DNA of 64,000 bases from Hetaerina americana. Lineage: Eukaryota; Arthropoda; Insecta; Odonata; Calopterygidae. The notes under the pieces were generated by a model. The model saw nothing but the letters and a program-made list of their open reading frames with translations. It searched no databases and had not been told where the DNA came from. Position numbers and translations under genes: made by a program. The stretch is from the NCBI GenBank assembly GCA_022747635.1, contig JAKTNV010000007.1, positions 12,552,997-12,616,996 on the forward strand, given 5' to 3'. Of the stretch, positions 22,780-32,337 are shown one piece after another (the first letter of the stretch is position 1; each line of letters opens with the position of its first letter).

Positions 22780-23690
22780 CGTCCAAAGAATACATTTCGA
22801 TTCACCCAACTAATTCTTTCCTGCAAAATTAGAGAAACGCGGTTTTAGCATCCGAATTTTTGTTTAAATACCTGTATTCTAAGGTAACATAACCGTGTAG
22901 GATATTGTCATGCATAAATGTTATGGGTAGGTGATCGAGGACGAAGCGAGAGGGCCAAATGACTTAGATACCTGGAAATTTGTGTGGTTTCCTGATGCGT
23001 AAGCTATTTCAAGCCTTATCACTGGCAGGTTTTCCTTTTCTCTAACCTTCCGTGACCACGTGGGGGAGAGAAGGGCATTCGTTGGGGAGAAGCAGTGGAA
23101 ATTCACGGGAGAGAGGTTATTAGTGTCCGCACAAATGGTTCTGGCAGCCTTTCTCTTACCCACTTTCGTTGAATTTTATTCTTCGAATTTCCCCGGAATA
23201 TAGTTTAAGCATTGGGAAAATCTGCTTTCCTTACAACTTCGTCCTTACCACGAAGGTGGAGGAGATGACTAAGGAAACCAGCGATTACCCGAAAGAAAAA
23301 GTTAAGAAAAATAGCTAATGTGGCGTCGCTCCAGGGTCAGTATGAAAATATCCTGCCCAGTTTCTATTGTTCAATGTTATTAACTTAAAATGTTTTAATT
23401 CGCGAGGTAGTGTGGCGTCTCTTTGAGCCCTGCTACTCCGGAGAAGATTCGATGACTTTTCGGCCGTCTGATTCATAGTGTTCTGATTTGATTTATTGGC
23501 GGATTACAGTGGGGGTCAAGTTCATCATTGCGGAAATTCTGTTTTCATCATCGAAGGTGAATGCTATTTTTCAACCTACGATGCAGTGCGAATGAACTGT
23601 TCCGTGTTTATCCTCCAGCTCCAGAAACGCCAAACTTTCAACCGTGCCTGAGGAATCAATCGAGCGCGAGAGGGCGTGTGGGTGTGATTT
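22780..23690. other. No recognised feature
   Basis: A minus-strand 80-codon ORF at 22921-23163 shows no family motif. Nothing else is identifiable. Confidence 0.42.
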
Positions 23691-23890
23691 GAAGGGAGTC
23701 ATTTATACGCTCGGATAGGAGGACTCGGTTCGTTGCCTTCTGAGTATGGTTTCATGGCACTCATTCGGTTGGTGTGCGATAAAATGGTCGATAAAAAAAT
23801 CGTCCAGTGGAGAATGAACGAGTTGGCAAGGTTATCGGAGACATGGGCAACAACAGAAGAGGTCATTGCTTTAAGAAGAGGAATGAAAGG
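23688..23890 (+). other. Candidate exon-like open segment (uncertain)
   Basis: The + strand frame is open from 23688 and reads a helical-looking peptide (containing LVCDKMVDKKIVQW and NELARLSETWATT) up to a good splice-donor-like AAAG/GTAATC at about 23887-23895. Upstream there is no convincing polypyrimidine tract and acceptor. The opposite strand is also open over nearly the same span (23699-23908). I do not recognise either peptide. It could be a host exon, part of a transposon ORF, or chance. Confidence 0.22.
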
Positions 23891-25523
23891 TAATCGTTTT
23901 GACGACACGTCCTCAAGGATTTGCGTTTTATTTTTGAAATCATTCTCACTTGTTGAGACTAGTTATTTTTTATGTGCGTTGCAGGACCGCAGTTGTGTAT
24001 TATTAGCAATGTATTTATTTCATTTCGTAATTCGATTTAGCGGCACAGGTTACTATTCGGAGAAAGCCATTGTAATGCATCGACGAGGTTCTTGAAACTC
24101 AGTATAATGGTGTTTCCTTTGAAGGTCTCTGATTGCGAACCTGTTATCCCTATCTTGGGAAATAATCACCTGTTTGTGTTTAACGACGGGGTAATTGTCG
24201 AGTTGTTTTACGCGAAAGACAGTGATAGTGGTAAACTTTTCTTCTGTGATAATTGAAATATTGTTCCTGTGAATGCTCGGGAATCAGACTGAATTGAAAA
24301 CCAAAAAATATGTCCCAATTATTGCCTTTGATACATATCGTTGGTTGGAAGTCGTCGTCGTAGAAACCGAACCACGTCAGCAACGCTGGTGAATATTGAT
24401 TTAACAACTACGTAATCTCTGCCATTTAAATCTTACGTTTTTTCTTCGTAGTGCTGATGCCAAATAATTAATATTTTAAAATGGGAAAAGCCCAAAAATG
24501 ATATGAGTGTGTTTCAATGCCATGTGCGCTTTTTTCAAGACCGAGGCCCAGGTCAAGCCGGCCTTCTAAATAGATGCCTGTTACTTATCCTTTGCATTGG
24601 AATTGTTGATGTCGAGTTATATATGATGCGGAGTTACCCAAATCCGAGTGACAGTTTCTGTATTACGTGTGGAAAATGGTGCCAGTGATGATGACTATGA
24701 TGATGAAATAAGTAGGTTATCATCCACGAAACTGCCGATTTTGAAGCTTCATAATAGTTGTTAGTGTGAGTAATAGGGCTTGTCACAAATACGTTTTCTT
24801 TGTACAAAGAAGGGCAGCTAACGGAACACCCCCTGGTTAGAGCCAAGTGGTTTTCCAGGCTTTTACTCGCCACAGCGAATCATGACTAAGCTAGGGGCTG
24901 TTAAGCGATTCGTATTCCCCCATCAAGCGGGGTTGTTTTTGGTGGAGTCCTTTGACAAGACACGTAGACATCGCATTAAGGACCATGGGGAGCCGTTGGA
25001 TTGAGGGAACGATTCTTTGGACCAACATTGGGAGATCACAGCAGTGAAATTAAATATGTATTAGGGATATTAAGAAAATAAAGAAATGGGTATTTCTGAC
25101 AGATTAAAACTAAATGACTATATTCTGTTAGGCTTTTCAAATCCTAACGATATGTGTCCAATGCATAACTTCTCTGTGTTTACTTTAAGTATCTTGAAAG
25201 AACTTCGCTTGTATATTTTTCTGATGCGTGATATTGTGCGTCTATATAAACTTGTCTGTAAATTAAATTGAAATATATTGGTCAAATCCCTTTATATTTT
25301 CGAGTTATGTTGATTTTTAATTTATTTAAATATATGAAAGAAAATCTTACCATCTTATTCACTCTGAAAGTAGCCGAGCGCTTTTCGTTTCAAGCCAGTA
25401 AAATGATTCCAACTATTTTTAGGAAATACGATTGCTCATCAACTACAGGTATTATTCGAGAGTTATTCCCAGGATATATTTTCATAATGGTCTCAAGAAC
25501 AGTTCAGACATTTTCAGCCCCGC

Positions 25524-25525
<2 letters not shown>
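23891..25525. other. No recognised feature
   Basis: A/T-rich DNA with short ORFs and no identifiable repeats. Confidence 0.42.

Positions 25526-25576
<51 letters not shown>
25526..25576. repeat. (TA)n then (CA)n microsatellite
   Basis: About 36 bp of alternating TA followed by about 16 bp of CA, ending at the CGAG that begins the mariner copy. The other flank of that mariner (26211-26248) is (TG)n then (TA)n, so the two flanks are inverted copies of each other. Confidence 0.9.
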
Positions 25577-25577
<1 letters not shown>

Positions 25578-26209
25578 GAGCAAATTAAGGCATTTGTCAT
25601 AACGTGTGACAAGTTTCTGTATTCCTGCTGCATAGTCCTTCGCCGCCAGCTCATTGAGATACGCGAGGGACCCATCTTGCACAAATTTTTGCATAATGCA
25701 GATGGTGTTTAACAATTTCATGAACAATTGTTCGAGAAACATTGGGAAAATGCTCACAGATGTCATCAATTGTGACGCGCCGATCGTTCCTCACGAATTC
25801 GTCAACTGAGCTCACCAGTTGGTCTGTAATGACAGACGGTCTCTCCGAACGCTCATCGTCGTGTGTGTTCCCCCTCCCCATGTTGAAGTTGCGACACCAC
25901 CGCCGAACAGACGACTCGTCCATTACATTGTCTCCATACACCTCCTTTAATTGGCGATGAATATCACATGGGCGAACGTTTCTTGCATTGAGGAATTTAA
26001 TCACTGCCCTCACTTCACAACTGGCGGCGTTCTCAATTTTTTTAAACATTGTAAACAATCACAGAAACAACACAGGCAATGCTAGCGTCACGCAACTTGG
26101 CTCAGAGAAGGCAGACAAGCCACTGAAGCTATCTGACCTCGTCCAGCGGCTACTCGCGTCGTCAGCACTTCATGCGGCACGAACGGGTACTACTTTCCGG
26201 ATGACCCTC

Positions 26210-26210
<1 letters not shown>
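25577..26210 (-). mobile_element. Mariner deletion derivative, copy 1
   Basis: The same element as 54124-54874, in the opposite orientation. The 5' terminal repeat is at 26178-26210 (minus strand CGAGGGTCATCCGGAAAGTA). The 3' end is truncated just after the Cys-Leu-Asn-Leu-Leu codons of the transposase tail, leaving only CGAG (25577-25580) of the second terminal repeat, so this copy lacks a usable right end. It keeps the HTH-coding part and a C-terminal scrap and lacks the whole DDE catalytic core. Confidence 0.9.
25651..26049 (-). CDS. HTH-only mariner transposase fragment
   Basis: A 132-codon ORF starting MFKKIENAA at 26049. It encodes the N-terminal DNA-binding half of a mariner transposase: a first helix-turn-helix region (about residues 10-55, with the SSVRRWCRNF block) and a second (about residues 75-125, with the VTIDDICEHFPNVSRTIVHEI block). 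All three catalytic aspartates are absent because the core is deleted; translation ends within a few codons of the deletion joint. It differs by only two residues from the copy at 54285. A product could still bind terminal repeats, but expression is not shown. Confidence 0.8.
   Translation of the reverse strand: MFKKIENAASCEVRAVIKFLNARNVRPCDIHRQLKEVYGDNVMDESSVRRWCRNFNMGRGNTHDDERSERPSVITDQLVSSVDEFVRNDRRVTIDDICEHFPNVSRTIVHEIVKHHLHYAKICARWVPRVSQ

Positions 26211-26248
<38 letters not shown>
26211..26248. repeat. (TG)n then (TA)n microsatellite
   Basis: About 18 bp of TG followed by about 20 bp of TA, directly abutting the mariner terminal repeat. It mirrors the array on the other side of the element. 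Confidence 0.9.
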
Positions 26249-26423
26249 AAACGATTGTACGGAAAAACTCACACGAGCGGCACAATAATGGGCTGACACA
26301 ATATAACACAAATAGAAAAGAATAGCAACATTTAAAAGGACACTCACACGGTAAATTGTTCGAGCTTTCGGCCCTCTCAGAGGCCTTCTTCAAGTGAGAC
26401 TGCTTTGGTGAGGTGCATCCCCC
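26249..26423 (-). mobile_element. Penelope-type terminal repeat, segment B
   Basis: On the minus strand this reads CCTCACC, then TTGAAGAAGGCCTCTGAGAG, GGCCGAAAGCTCG, then GTGTGAGTGTCC and a T-rich run. The GGCC..GGCC hairpin between TGAAGA and CGAAA parallels segment A (26483-26650) and segment C (28063-28140), and GTGTGAGTGTCC is shared with both. It lies between two (TA)n arrays and has no coding part, so it behaves like a solo terminus. The family call rests on similarity to segment A. Confidence 0.6.
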
Positions 26424-26438
26424 AATATATATATATAA

Positions 26439-26482
<44 letters not shown>
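26424..26482. repeat. (TA)n microsatellite
   Basis: About 58 bp of near-perfect TA with one interruption, joined directly to the outer end of the Penelope-like inverted repeat at 26483. Confidence 0.95.
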
Positions 26483-26486
<4 letters not shown>

Positions 26487-27969
26487 GTATAAAAAACACA
26501 GATGTAGATTTTTAGAATATAGAGACACAAAGAAAGGACACTCACAATTTGTTATTTACGTTTCGACAGCACGGCTGTCGTCTTCAGAATGGCGTTCTCG
26601 GGGAAGAGCGGAGAGGATGTGCGGGGGAGAGGTGGGGGAAGGTGAGGTAAAGGGACCAATAGGAAATGAACAAGGGGGTGGGGGGATATGTAGGCAGCCA
26701 ATTGATGCATTCAGTGGGCTTGGTTCAGCCCGGGCGGTTTGAATGATTGGGCCACCCAGATATGCGCCATCTCGCGGGTTCTCACTTCTATTATACTCGC
26801 AGATTTGGGAAGGATTTCAATAACCGAAACAGAGAAGCAGTCGTCAAAAGATTGGTTGTGGGAAGCGGTGTGAGTAGGGATGGGGTAATTAAGAAAGGTG
26901 GGAGATTTGGTGGAATATCGGTGGTTATTCATGCGGAGGGAAAGTGCGGTCGTGCATTCGCCCACGTAGAAGGCAGGGCAGAAGTTACAGGAGAGGCGAT
27001 ATATAATATTTTTTGAGGTACAGGTGGCGAGTGGTTGGGAGTTGGTACTGAGTGAGGGGGAGGGTCTTATAAGATGACAGCATTTGCAGCGTGGGCGGTT
27101 GCATGGTGCGGATAGGGGCGGGGGAGAGACGGGGGTGCTTGAAGTTGGATTTGTGGACTTAAAGATGTCTCGCAGGTTCGACGGGCGTTTAAATGAAACA
27201 GAGGGACAGTGTGGGAACAAAAGTGATGTGGACTGAGTGTTATTGATAATTGGGAAGAGGTCACGGATTAGATGTTTAATTTTGTGTGTTCCGGGGAAGA
27301 AAGTGGTGATAAGATTAGGGCATTTTGGGCGGTTTGGTTTGAGGAGGGGAGTGTATTGTGTTGACGGTTTGAGGATTTTACTGTTTAGCAGTTTTTCGGG
27401 GTACCCACATTTTCTGAGGGATTCATGCAGCTGGTCCAAGTATTTCTGTTGGGAGGGGGTGTTATTGCAGAGACGGAAGCCACGGATAGAGAGTGAGAAT
27501 GGGATGGAGCGCTTTGTGTGAGGAGGATGGCAGCTGTCGAAATGAAGATATTGTTGCTTATTGGTTGGTTTAATGTGGACTGAAGTGTGAAACGTATTGT
27601 TTTGGAGGTGAATATCGATATCTATGAAGGTAATATTCGAGTCGGATATAGAAGAAGTGAATGATACTGAGGAGGAGGAGTTGAGAGAGGAAATGAAAGA
27701 GGATAAAGTTTCGCGTCCGTGGGACCAAAGGAGGAAAATATCATCGATATAGCGGGCCCAGAAAAGTGGTTTTAGGGTTTTTTGTTGCAGAAGCTTAGGG
27801 CTTACCTCACCTTCCCCCACCTCTCCCCCGCACATCCTCTCCGCTCTTCCCCGAGAACGCCATTCTGAAGACGACAGCCGTGCTGTCGAAACGTAAATAA
27901 CAAATTGTGAGTGTCCTTTCTTTGTGTCTCTATATTCTAAAAATCTACATCTGTGTTTTTTATACATTT
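26483..27969 (-). mobile_element. Penelope-like element with 168-bp inverted ends
   Basis: A 5'-truncated Penelope-like retroelement on the minus strand. Its boundaries are two perfectly identical inverted repeats of 168 bp, 26483-26650 and 27802-27969. Each contains CTGAAGAC, a GACAGC/GCTGTC hairpin and GAAACGTAAATAAC, then GTGAGTGTCCTTTCTTTGTG. The body between them (26651-27801) encodes the C-terminal part of the RT and a GIY-YIG nuclease. Inverted or tandem terminal repeats and hammerhead-like motifs are known for Penelope-like elements; an inverted copy joined to a truncated 5' end fits their irregular insertion products. Complete arm identity implies a recent event. Transposition of this copy is unlikely, as most of the RT is missing. 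Confidence 0.92.
26711..27802 (-). pseudogene. Penelope-like RT (partial) plus GIY-YIG nuclease
   Basis: 363 codons of the element's protein, in frame to the stop at 26711. The RT fragment starts just before its catalytic YIDDIF box (the 18th to 23rd residues), so RT motifs A and B and all N-terminal parts are missing. A Cys-rich linker CNRPRCKCC follows, as in endonuclease-bearing Penelope-like proteins. The C-terminal 99 residues are a GIY-YIG domain: IIYRLSC with paired Cys, then FYVGE, LSLRMNNHR and a Glu in IIEVRTRE. The frame stays open upstream through the inverted repeat and the TA array (to 28399), but that extension (IYIY runs) is not Penelope protein. There is no internal stop or frameshift in the retained part. 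Confidence 0.9.
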
Positions 27970-28000
27970 GTGTGTCGCCGAAGAGCGTTCCATTTCGAAG

Positions 28001-28062
<62 letters not shown>
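27970..28062. repeat. 38-bp unique spacer then (TA)n
   Basis: A short unique stretch (27970-28005, with CGAAGAGCGTTCCATTTCGAA, which is partly self-complementary) precedes about 56 bp of pure TA. Confidence 0.8.
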
Positions 28063-28066
<4 letters not shown>

Positions 28067-28142
28067 AGTACACAGTAACACACAATATAGAAACACAAAA
28101 AAAGAACACTCACACGTTATTTCTTGATATTTCGACGGGTAC
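28063..28142 (-). mobile_element. Penelope-type terminal repeat, segment C
   Basis: The minus strand reads CAGATGAAGACGGATTGTAC, CCGTCGAAATATCAAGAAAT, then GTGTGAGTGTTC, a T-run, GTGTTTCTATATTG and a (TA)n array. The order and spacing (TGAAGACGG hairpin CCGTCGAAA, AAATAAC, GTGTGAGTGT(C/T)CTTT) match the inverted repeats of the element at 26483-27969, but the sequence is clearly diverged, so it is a different subfamily. Both sides are TA arrays. It has no coding part. Confidence 0.65.
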
Positions 28143-28204
28143 AATCCGTCTTCATCTGAAGATATATATATATGCATATATATGTGTATATATATAAGCA
28201 TATA

Positions 28205-28267
<63 letters not shown>

Positions 28268-28278
28268 ATATATATATT
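28143..28278. repeat. (TA)n/(TG)n compound microsatellite
   Basis: Interrupted TA arrays with GCATATATG units, a (TG)n block at about 28248-28267 and a short TA end. It follows the Penelope-type segment C. Confidence 0.9.
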
Positions 28279-29219
28279 GGTGGATTTGTCTTTTGACCGA
28301 ACCCCATCTCTGATTAATAAGTCGTGGATTTTGAAATTTAACTTGTAAATCAGACGCAAGTGGTGTTTTGAGAATTACGTTTTTCTGTTCTAAAGCCATT
28401 TCTGCTAATTTATATTCCCTGTGAAGTTTAGTGCGTATATTTTTTTAAATCTTATATGATTGCATTTTTACGGTATTTGGGCTTCTTTAAAGTGTTAGAA
28501 AAAATAAAAAATGAAATAGCATGCTGAATTAACTTCATGGTTCGAATGGTGTATTCGTATGTAGACCTAAGAGGACCCGATTGCAGCCTCCCCCAACCCT
28601 TCCGAGAATGAGGTAATTCATTCAGGTTTGCTGGTTAGGTATGCGACTGTTACAATTAGTTGACTCCCCTTTCTTCATCCACACCTAATATTTAATGCTA
28701 GGGGAATATATTAGAAAACATAAAGGAGTAAGAAAAATTTGGTCAGAATTGCGTCAACCATGAGAGTTATACCAGAGCATATACTGGAGCCCTTACTCTG
28801 GAATTTAAGTCTTATATATGTGATGTGGATCTCACTGAAATGTGCATGTAAATTGATCGGGAATGTCTTAAAGTTGTTTTTAGATTCACCATCCTAAAAG
28901 GAAACCGCCAATTATGTTATAATGCCAAAGTGATCATTAATGCACTTCCTGCTTAATTGTTGTCATGCAGCGAAAACATAACAAAAAAGGTGCAGCTGAC
29001 TCAATAACATAGTACAATGATAAAAAAATTACAATGTATATCTTACTTATTTAGGGGGAAATTGTGGTATAGTGTTACATTGGCCAGTAGTCTTCTTGTT
29101 TAGCATTGGAATGGCAAATTTATGCTCAGATTTCGCTGCCCTCGGTCAAATGTTTATATGGAAAAAGTTAAATTCAAGTCAAGCCATCCGGATAAATCGG
29201 TGAATGTCGGTGCCGTTGA
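28279..29219. other. No recognised feature
   Basis: The 28275-28399 stretch is the open upstream end of the long minus-strand frame, but I do not recognise its peptide. The rest is plain A/T-rich DNA. Confidence 0.4.
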
Positions 29220-30070
29220 TGAAGCATCTTTAAAATGGAGACAGATCGTAGAGACGGGGGGGTCCGCGGCTGTATGTCGCCGGGGAACCTCCTCTCCCGC
29301 CCTCTCTCCTTCCCCCGCATTGATTTTTGCGCCGGCTGTGCTCATCAGCTGCGAGAGGGGATCATGTGATGTGGGTGGAACGAAGTGGAACGCACCCGTT
29401 TTCCATCGTCGGGACGAACCTCGGCAACATTTTTCGCGATATCCAAATCTCCACCCCTCCCCTGTCTCATGGAGCCCGCCCATCCCCCCCCCCCAACCCT
29501 TCCCACAACGTCGCGCACTATCCCTGCCCGTGTGGGGTAGGTCGGAGGCGCGCTAGTGAGTGAGAAACCAGATGGGAAGAAGGCCGAAAAGCCCTTGAAT
29601 CCGCTGCCTCCGCCGCCATCCCTCTCTCTTTGCCTTCCTCCTCCTTTGCCCCCCCTCCTCCGCCATTCGGCGCTCAGGAGGGAGCGGGGAAGGGGCGGCC
29701 GGGAGTGGAGTGGACAGAAAGGGGGCGTTGGCAAACGTCCAACGGGTCGACGGCCTGTTTCTCCTCTCTCTCTCTTTCTCCCTCTCCTCCCCCTGACCAC
29801 TCCAAAACTCCCCATCCACCACACTTCTCCTTCGCCCCCCCGTTCCTTCGCCCACTTCCTACTCCCTTTCCCAGCTCCCTAACACGAGCATGAGGGAGAT
29901 GCTTGCACTCGGATGGCCTAGGCTCCCACACCTCCCTGCCGAGAAATGCAGGCTAAACACCTCACACCGTTCCCATTTCTTCATCTTCGCACTCGCCAGT
30001 CCACAGGGAGCGGTTTCTCCCCCCCCCCCCCCCTCCACCTTCAGGTTTAGGTTATTTCGGAAAGGCAGGG
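29220..30070. other. GC-rich, pyrimidine-skewed island
   Basis: About 850 bp of C/T-rich + strand DNA (strongest at 29585-29880) with a C run at about 30019-30032. Up to four ORFs overlap at a time on both strands, all Pro/Ser- or Arg/Gly-rich. I treat them as composition artefacts. The mirror-like polypyrimidine could adopt triplex structure. Candidate regulatory island. Confidence 0.38.
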
Positions 30071-31846
30071 CAAGAGGGAGGGAGGTAAATTTCGTTATCC
30101 TGACATTGAAAAGGTTTTTGACTGTCTCGCTTGTGGTAGGGTTGGCATATGTTTCGTCGAACTTATATTTCCGCGGGCGTCTCCCCCGATTTAATATAGT
30201 GGATTCCAAATCTTGTTCTTATCGGGCATGTGCTTTTAATTAGCTCTTGGGTGTAATAGGATTGGCATGTAGCATTTTGGTAATTTTGATGCTGATTTCG
30301 AGTGATGGGGTCGATATCCTCAAGGGTCTTTTGGTTTCTCGATTCTTCGTCCCCAATGTGTATTTTCCAATTAAAAATGTGGAGCCATAAAATGCGTATT
30401 TATTCCGGAATCATAATTACTGTGCGAGGGTTGCGTAAACACGCTTCGGTTTTTTGTTCATACAGTTAGTATTTCAGGGAATGCAATCAGCAGTTCTTCG
30501 GGTTTCCTGTTTGATGTTGGTTAGATTGCTATTGCTTTATCGTCCCATTAGCTTGAGGAGATGGTTTGCAAACCATGGTTGCGATGATGCTCTTTAGTGT
30601 TTGGTTTCGTTACGTTTTTCCTGCACTTGGATTTTTTTATCGATCGAATGACGTAAGAAAGAGTTTCTCGCCACTACGCTAAACCCGCTTGCCGTCATTT
30701 ATATCCCTGTATGACGGCCGTCATTCGTTTGTTGATGGCCGTAACCGCCTTCTCTTATCTGTTGGGAAATGGTAAGCCATAATAGTCGCTTTACAGCGTT
30801 GTGTGTATGTAAAATGAGGTCAAACTCCTATGAATTAGTAATTAAATGGTATGTCAATTTGGAAATGTAGCTAGTACCATATACCTATTTTAAAGAAGCA
30901 GTTTAATCCGTTGATCTTCGACCTAAATTCTTTGGAACTGCTTTCTTTAATTTTTAAGTGTTTCCAAGGTTTATGCGGCTTTTGAACCCATCATAAATAG
31001 GATGGCACGCCTGCGCCAGTGTTAGCTCTACATCGTATTTTCACTTTAAAAGACAAACATGCTTTCGCACATGGGGAATGTCCGTATTAATGGATTAAAT
31101 TGCACCAAAGAACAAACCGGCTACTCAATTGCTGTACCGGTTGCTCTGTGTATGGTGGGGAATCACCTTCGTCCCATGGTTCAGTGGATCTTCTTCAATG
31201 GTTATATAGATGAAAATAATTGTCATTATTTTAACTCTTCTTTCGATATCCCTCGTCCTTGTTGAACACCTCGAGATTTACTCTGTCCCCGCTGCAAAAT
31301 ATGCTCAAGAGGCTTTGGAAGCTGTTCGAGGTTGAAGGCTTAAATATGAATCCAATCAACTTATTCGCCATTAATGTGGCTGTTATGTCACATAAACATG
31401 GGTAAACGTAGGATTTGAATATGCTAATGTTGCTTACTATAAGCGCCAGGCTATGCCAACGGCGTAGAGTCTTAAGAAAATATTCTCTCGTGATAATTAC
31501 AGAAAGAAGTTCTTTTCAATCTATCCTAGGCAAGGTTTTGTAGCACTGCACTGATGCGTGTGCGATTTTTTCCATTCTAACCTTGCGGTGAGCTTTTAAA
31601 TACTCACAAGGTTGCCGTAAACAATACGTGGCCGTTATCCCCATCCTTTTTGTACATATAGTTGAAATGGCGCAGGAAAAAAGTGATTTATGTAAATAAA
31701 TGATTAGTAAATTGTTGATTTTCGTGCCCCTCTTCAATTTTCTGAAACATCGATTCAGTATTTGCTGTCGTAGGTAAACAATATTAAATGCAGTCAACAG
31801 ATTCAGGCGAGATGTAGTGGAAGTTCGTCATTATGAGAAAAACAAT
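30071..31846. other. No recognised feature
   Basis: ORFs of 60-93 codons without motifs. No repeat is recognised. Confidence 0.42.
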
Positions 31847-31925
31847 ATTTGCATTTTTCCACAGCTTTATTTGTAACGTACGACGCGTTTCAGTTTCTTC
31901 GAACCATCTTCTTTTCTCAAGATAC
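31847..31925 (-). repeat. Short hammerhead-like retroelement terminus
   Basis: The minus strand reads GAAGATGGTTCGAAGAAACT, GAAACGCGTCGTACG and AATAAAGCTGTGG. A GTTC/GAAAC-type hairpin separates GAAGATG from GAAACGCGTCG. The arrangement parallels 7857-7918 and 17245-17407. Assignment to a Penelope-type or short hammerhead-bearing repeat is an inference. Confidence 0.42.
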
Positions 31926-32337
31926 TAAATGCAGCCATGTCACGGTGTCGCACTTGACAGAATATTATTCTTATCTACATCATTTTAGTATTCGAGTTCA
32001 TAGCATAGCGTTCAAGAATAACGCGTTGCCTTCAAGTGGTGTTTCTGCTTTTGTGAGTTATGTGCGAGAAAGTTGACCCGTGGACGTCGTGATGGAGTCA
32101 CTTTCGATTCACGTTGGGTCAGTTCTTGGGTTCTGTGGAAAGCCACCGTGTCGCTCAGTCGCCGCACCATCTTTGGCCCTACCCCTAACGCCCTGCCTGA
32201 CCTCTCTTCCCGCTAACTCCCTGCCTTATCAACCACGCTTCTCTCGCCATAGGCTACCCGCGTCATTCCTTCTTTCGTAATCAACACAAGTTCGCACGCA
32301 CGTAAATATTATTAATCAAAAACAGGTGTGCACATAT
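31926..32337. other. No recognised feature
   Basis: Includes a small C/T-rich patch (32150-32270). ORFs here have no motif. Confidence 0.4.

Noticed and set aside
26485..26742. + strand ORF beginning MYKKHRCRFLEYRDTKK
   Set aside because: This is the translation of the Penelope-like terminal inverted repeat; the same peptide occurs in the other arm on the minus strand. It is not a gene.
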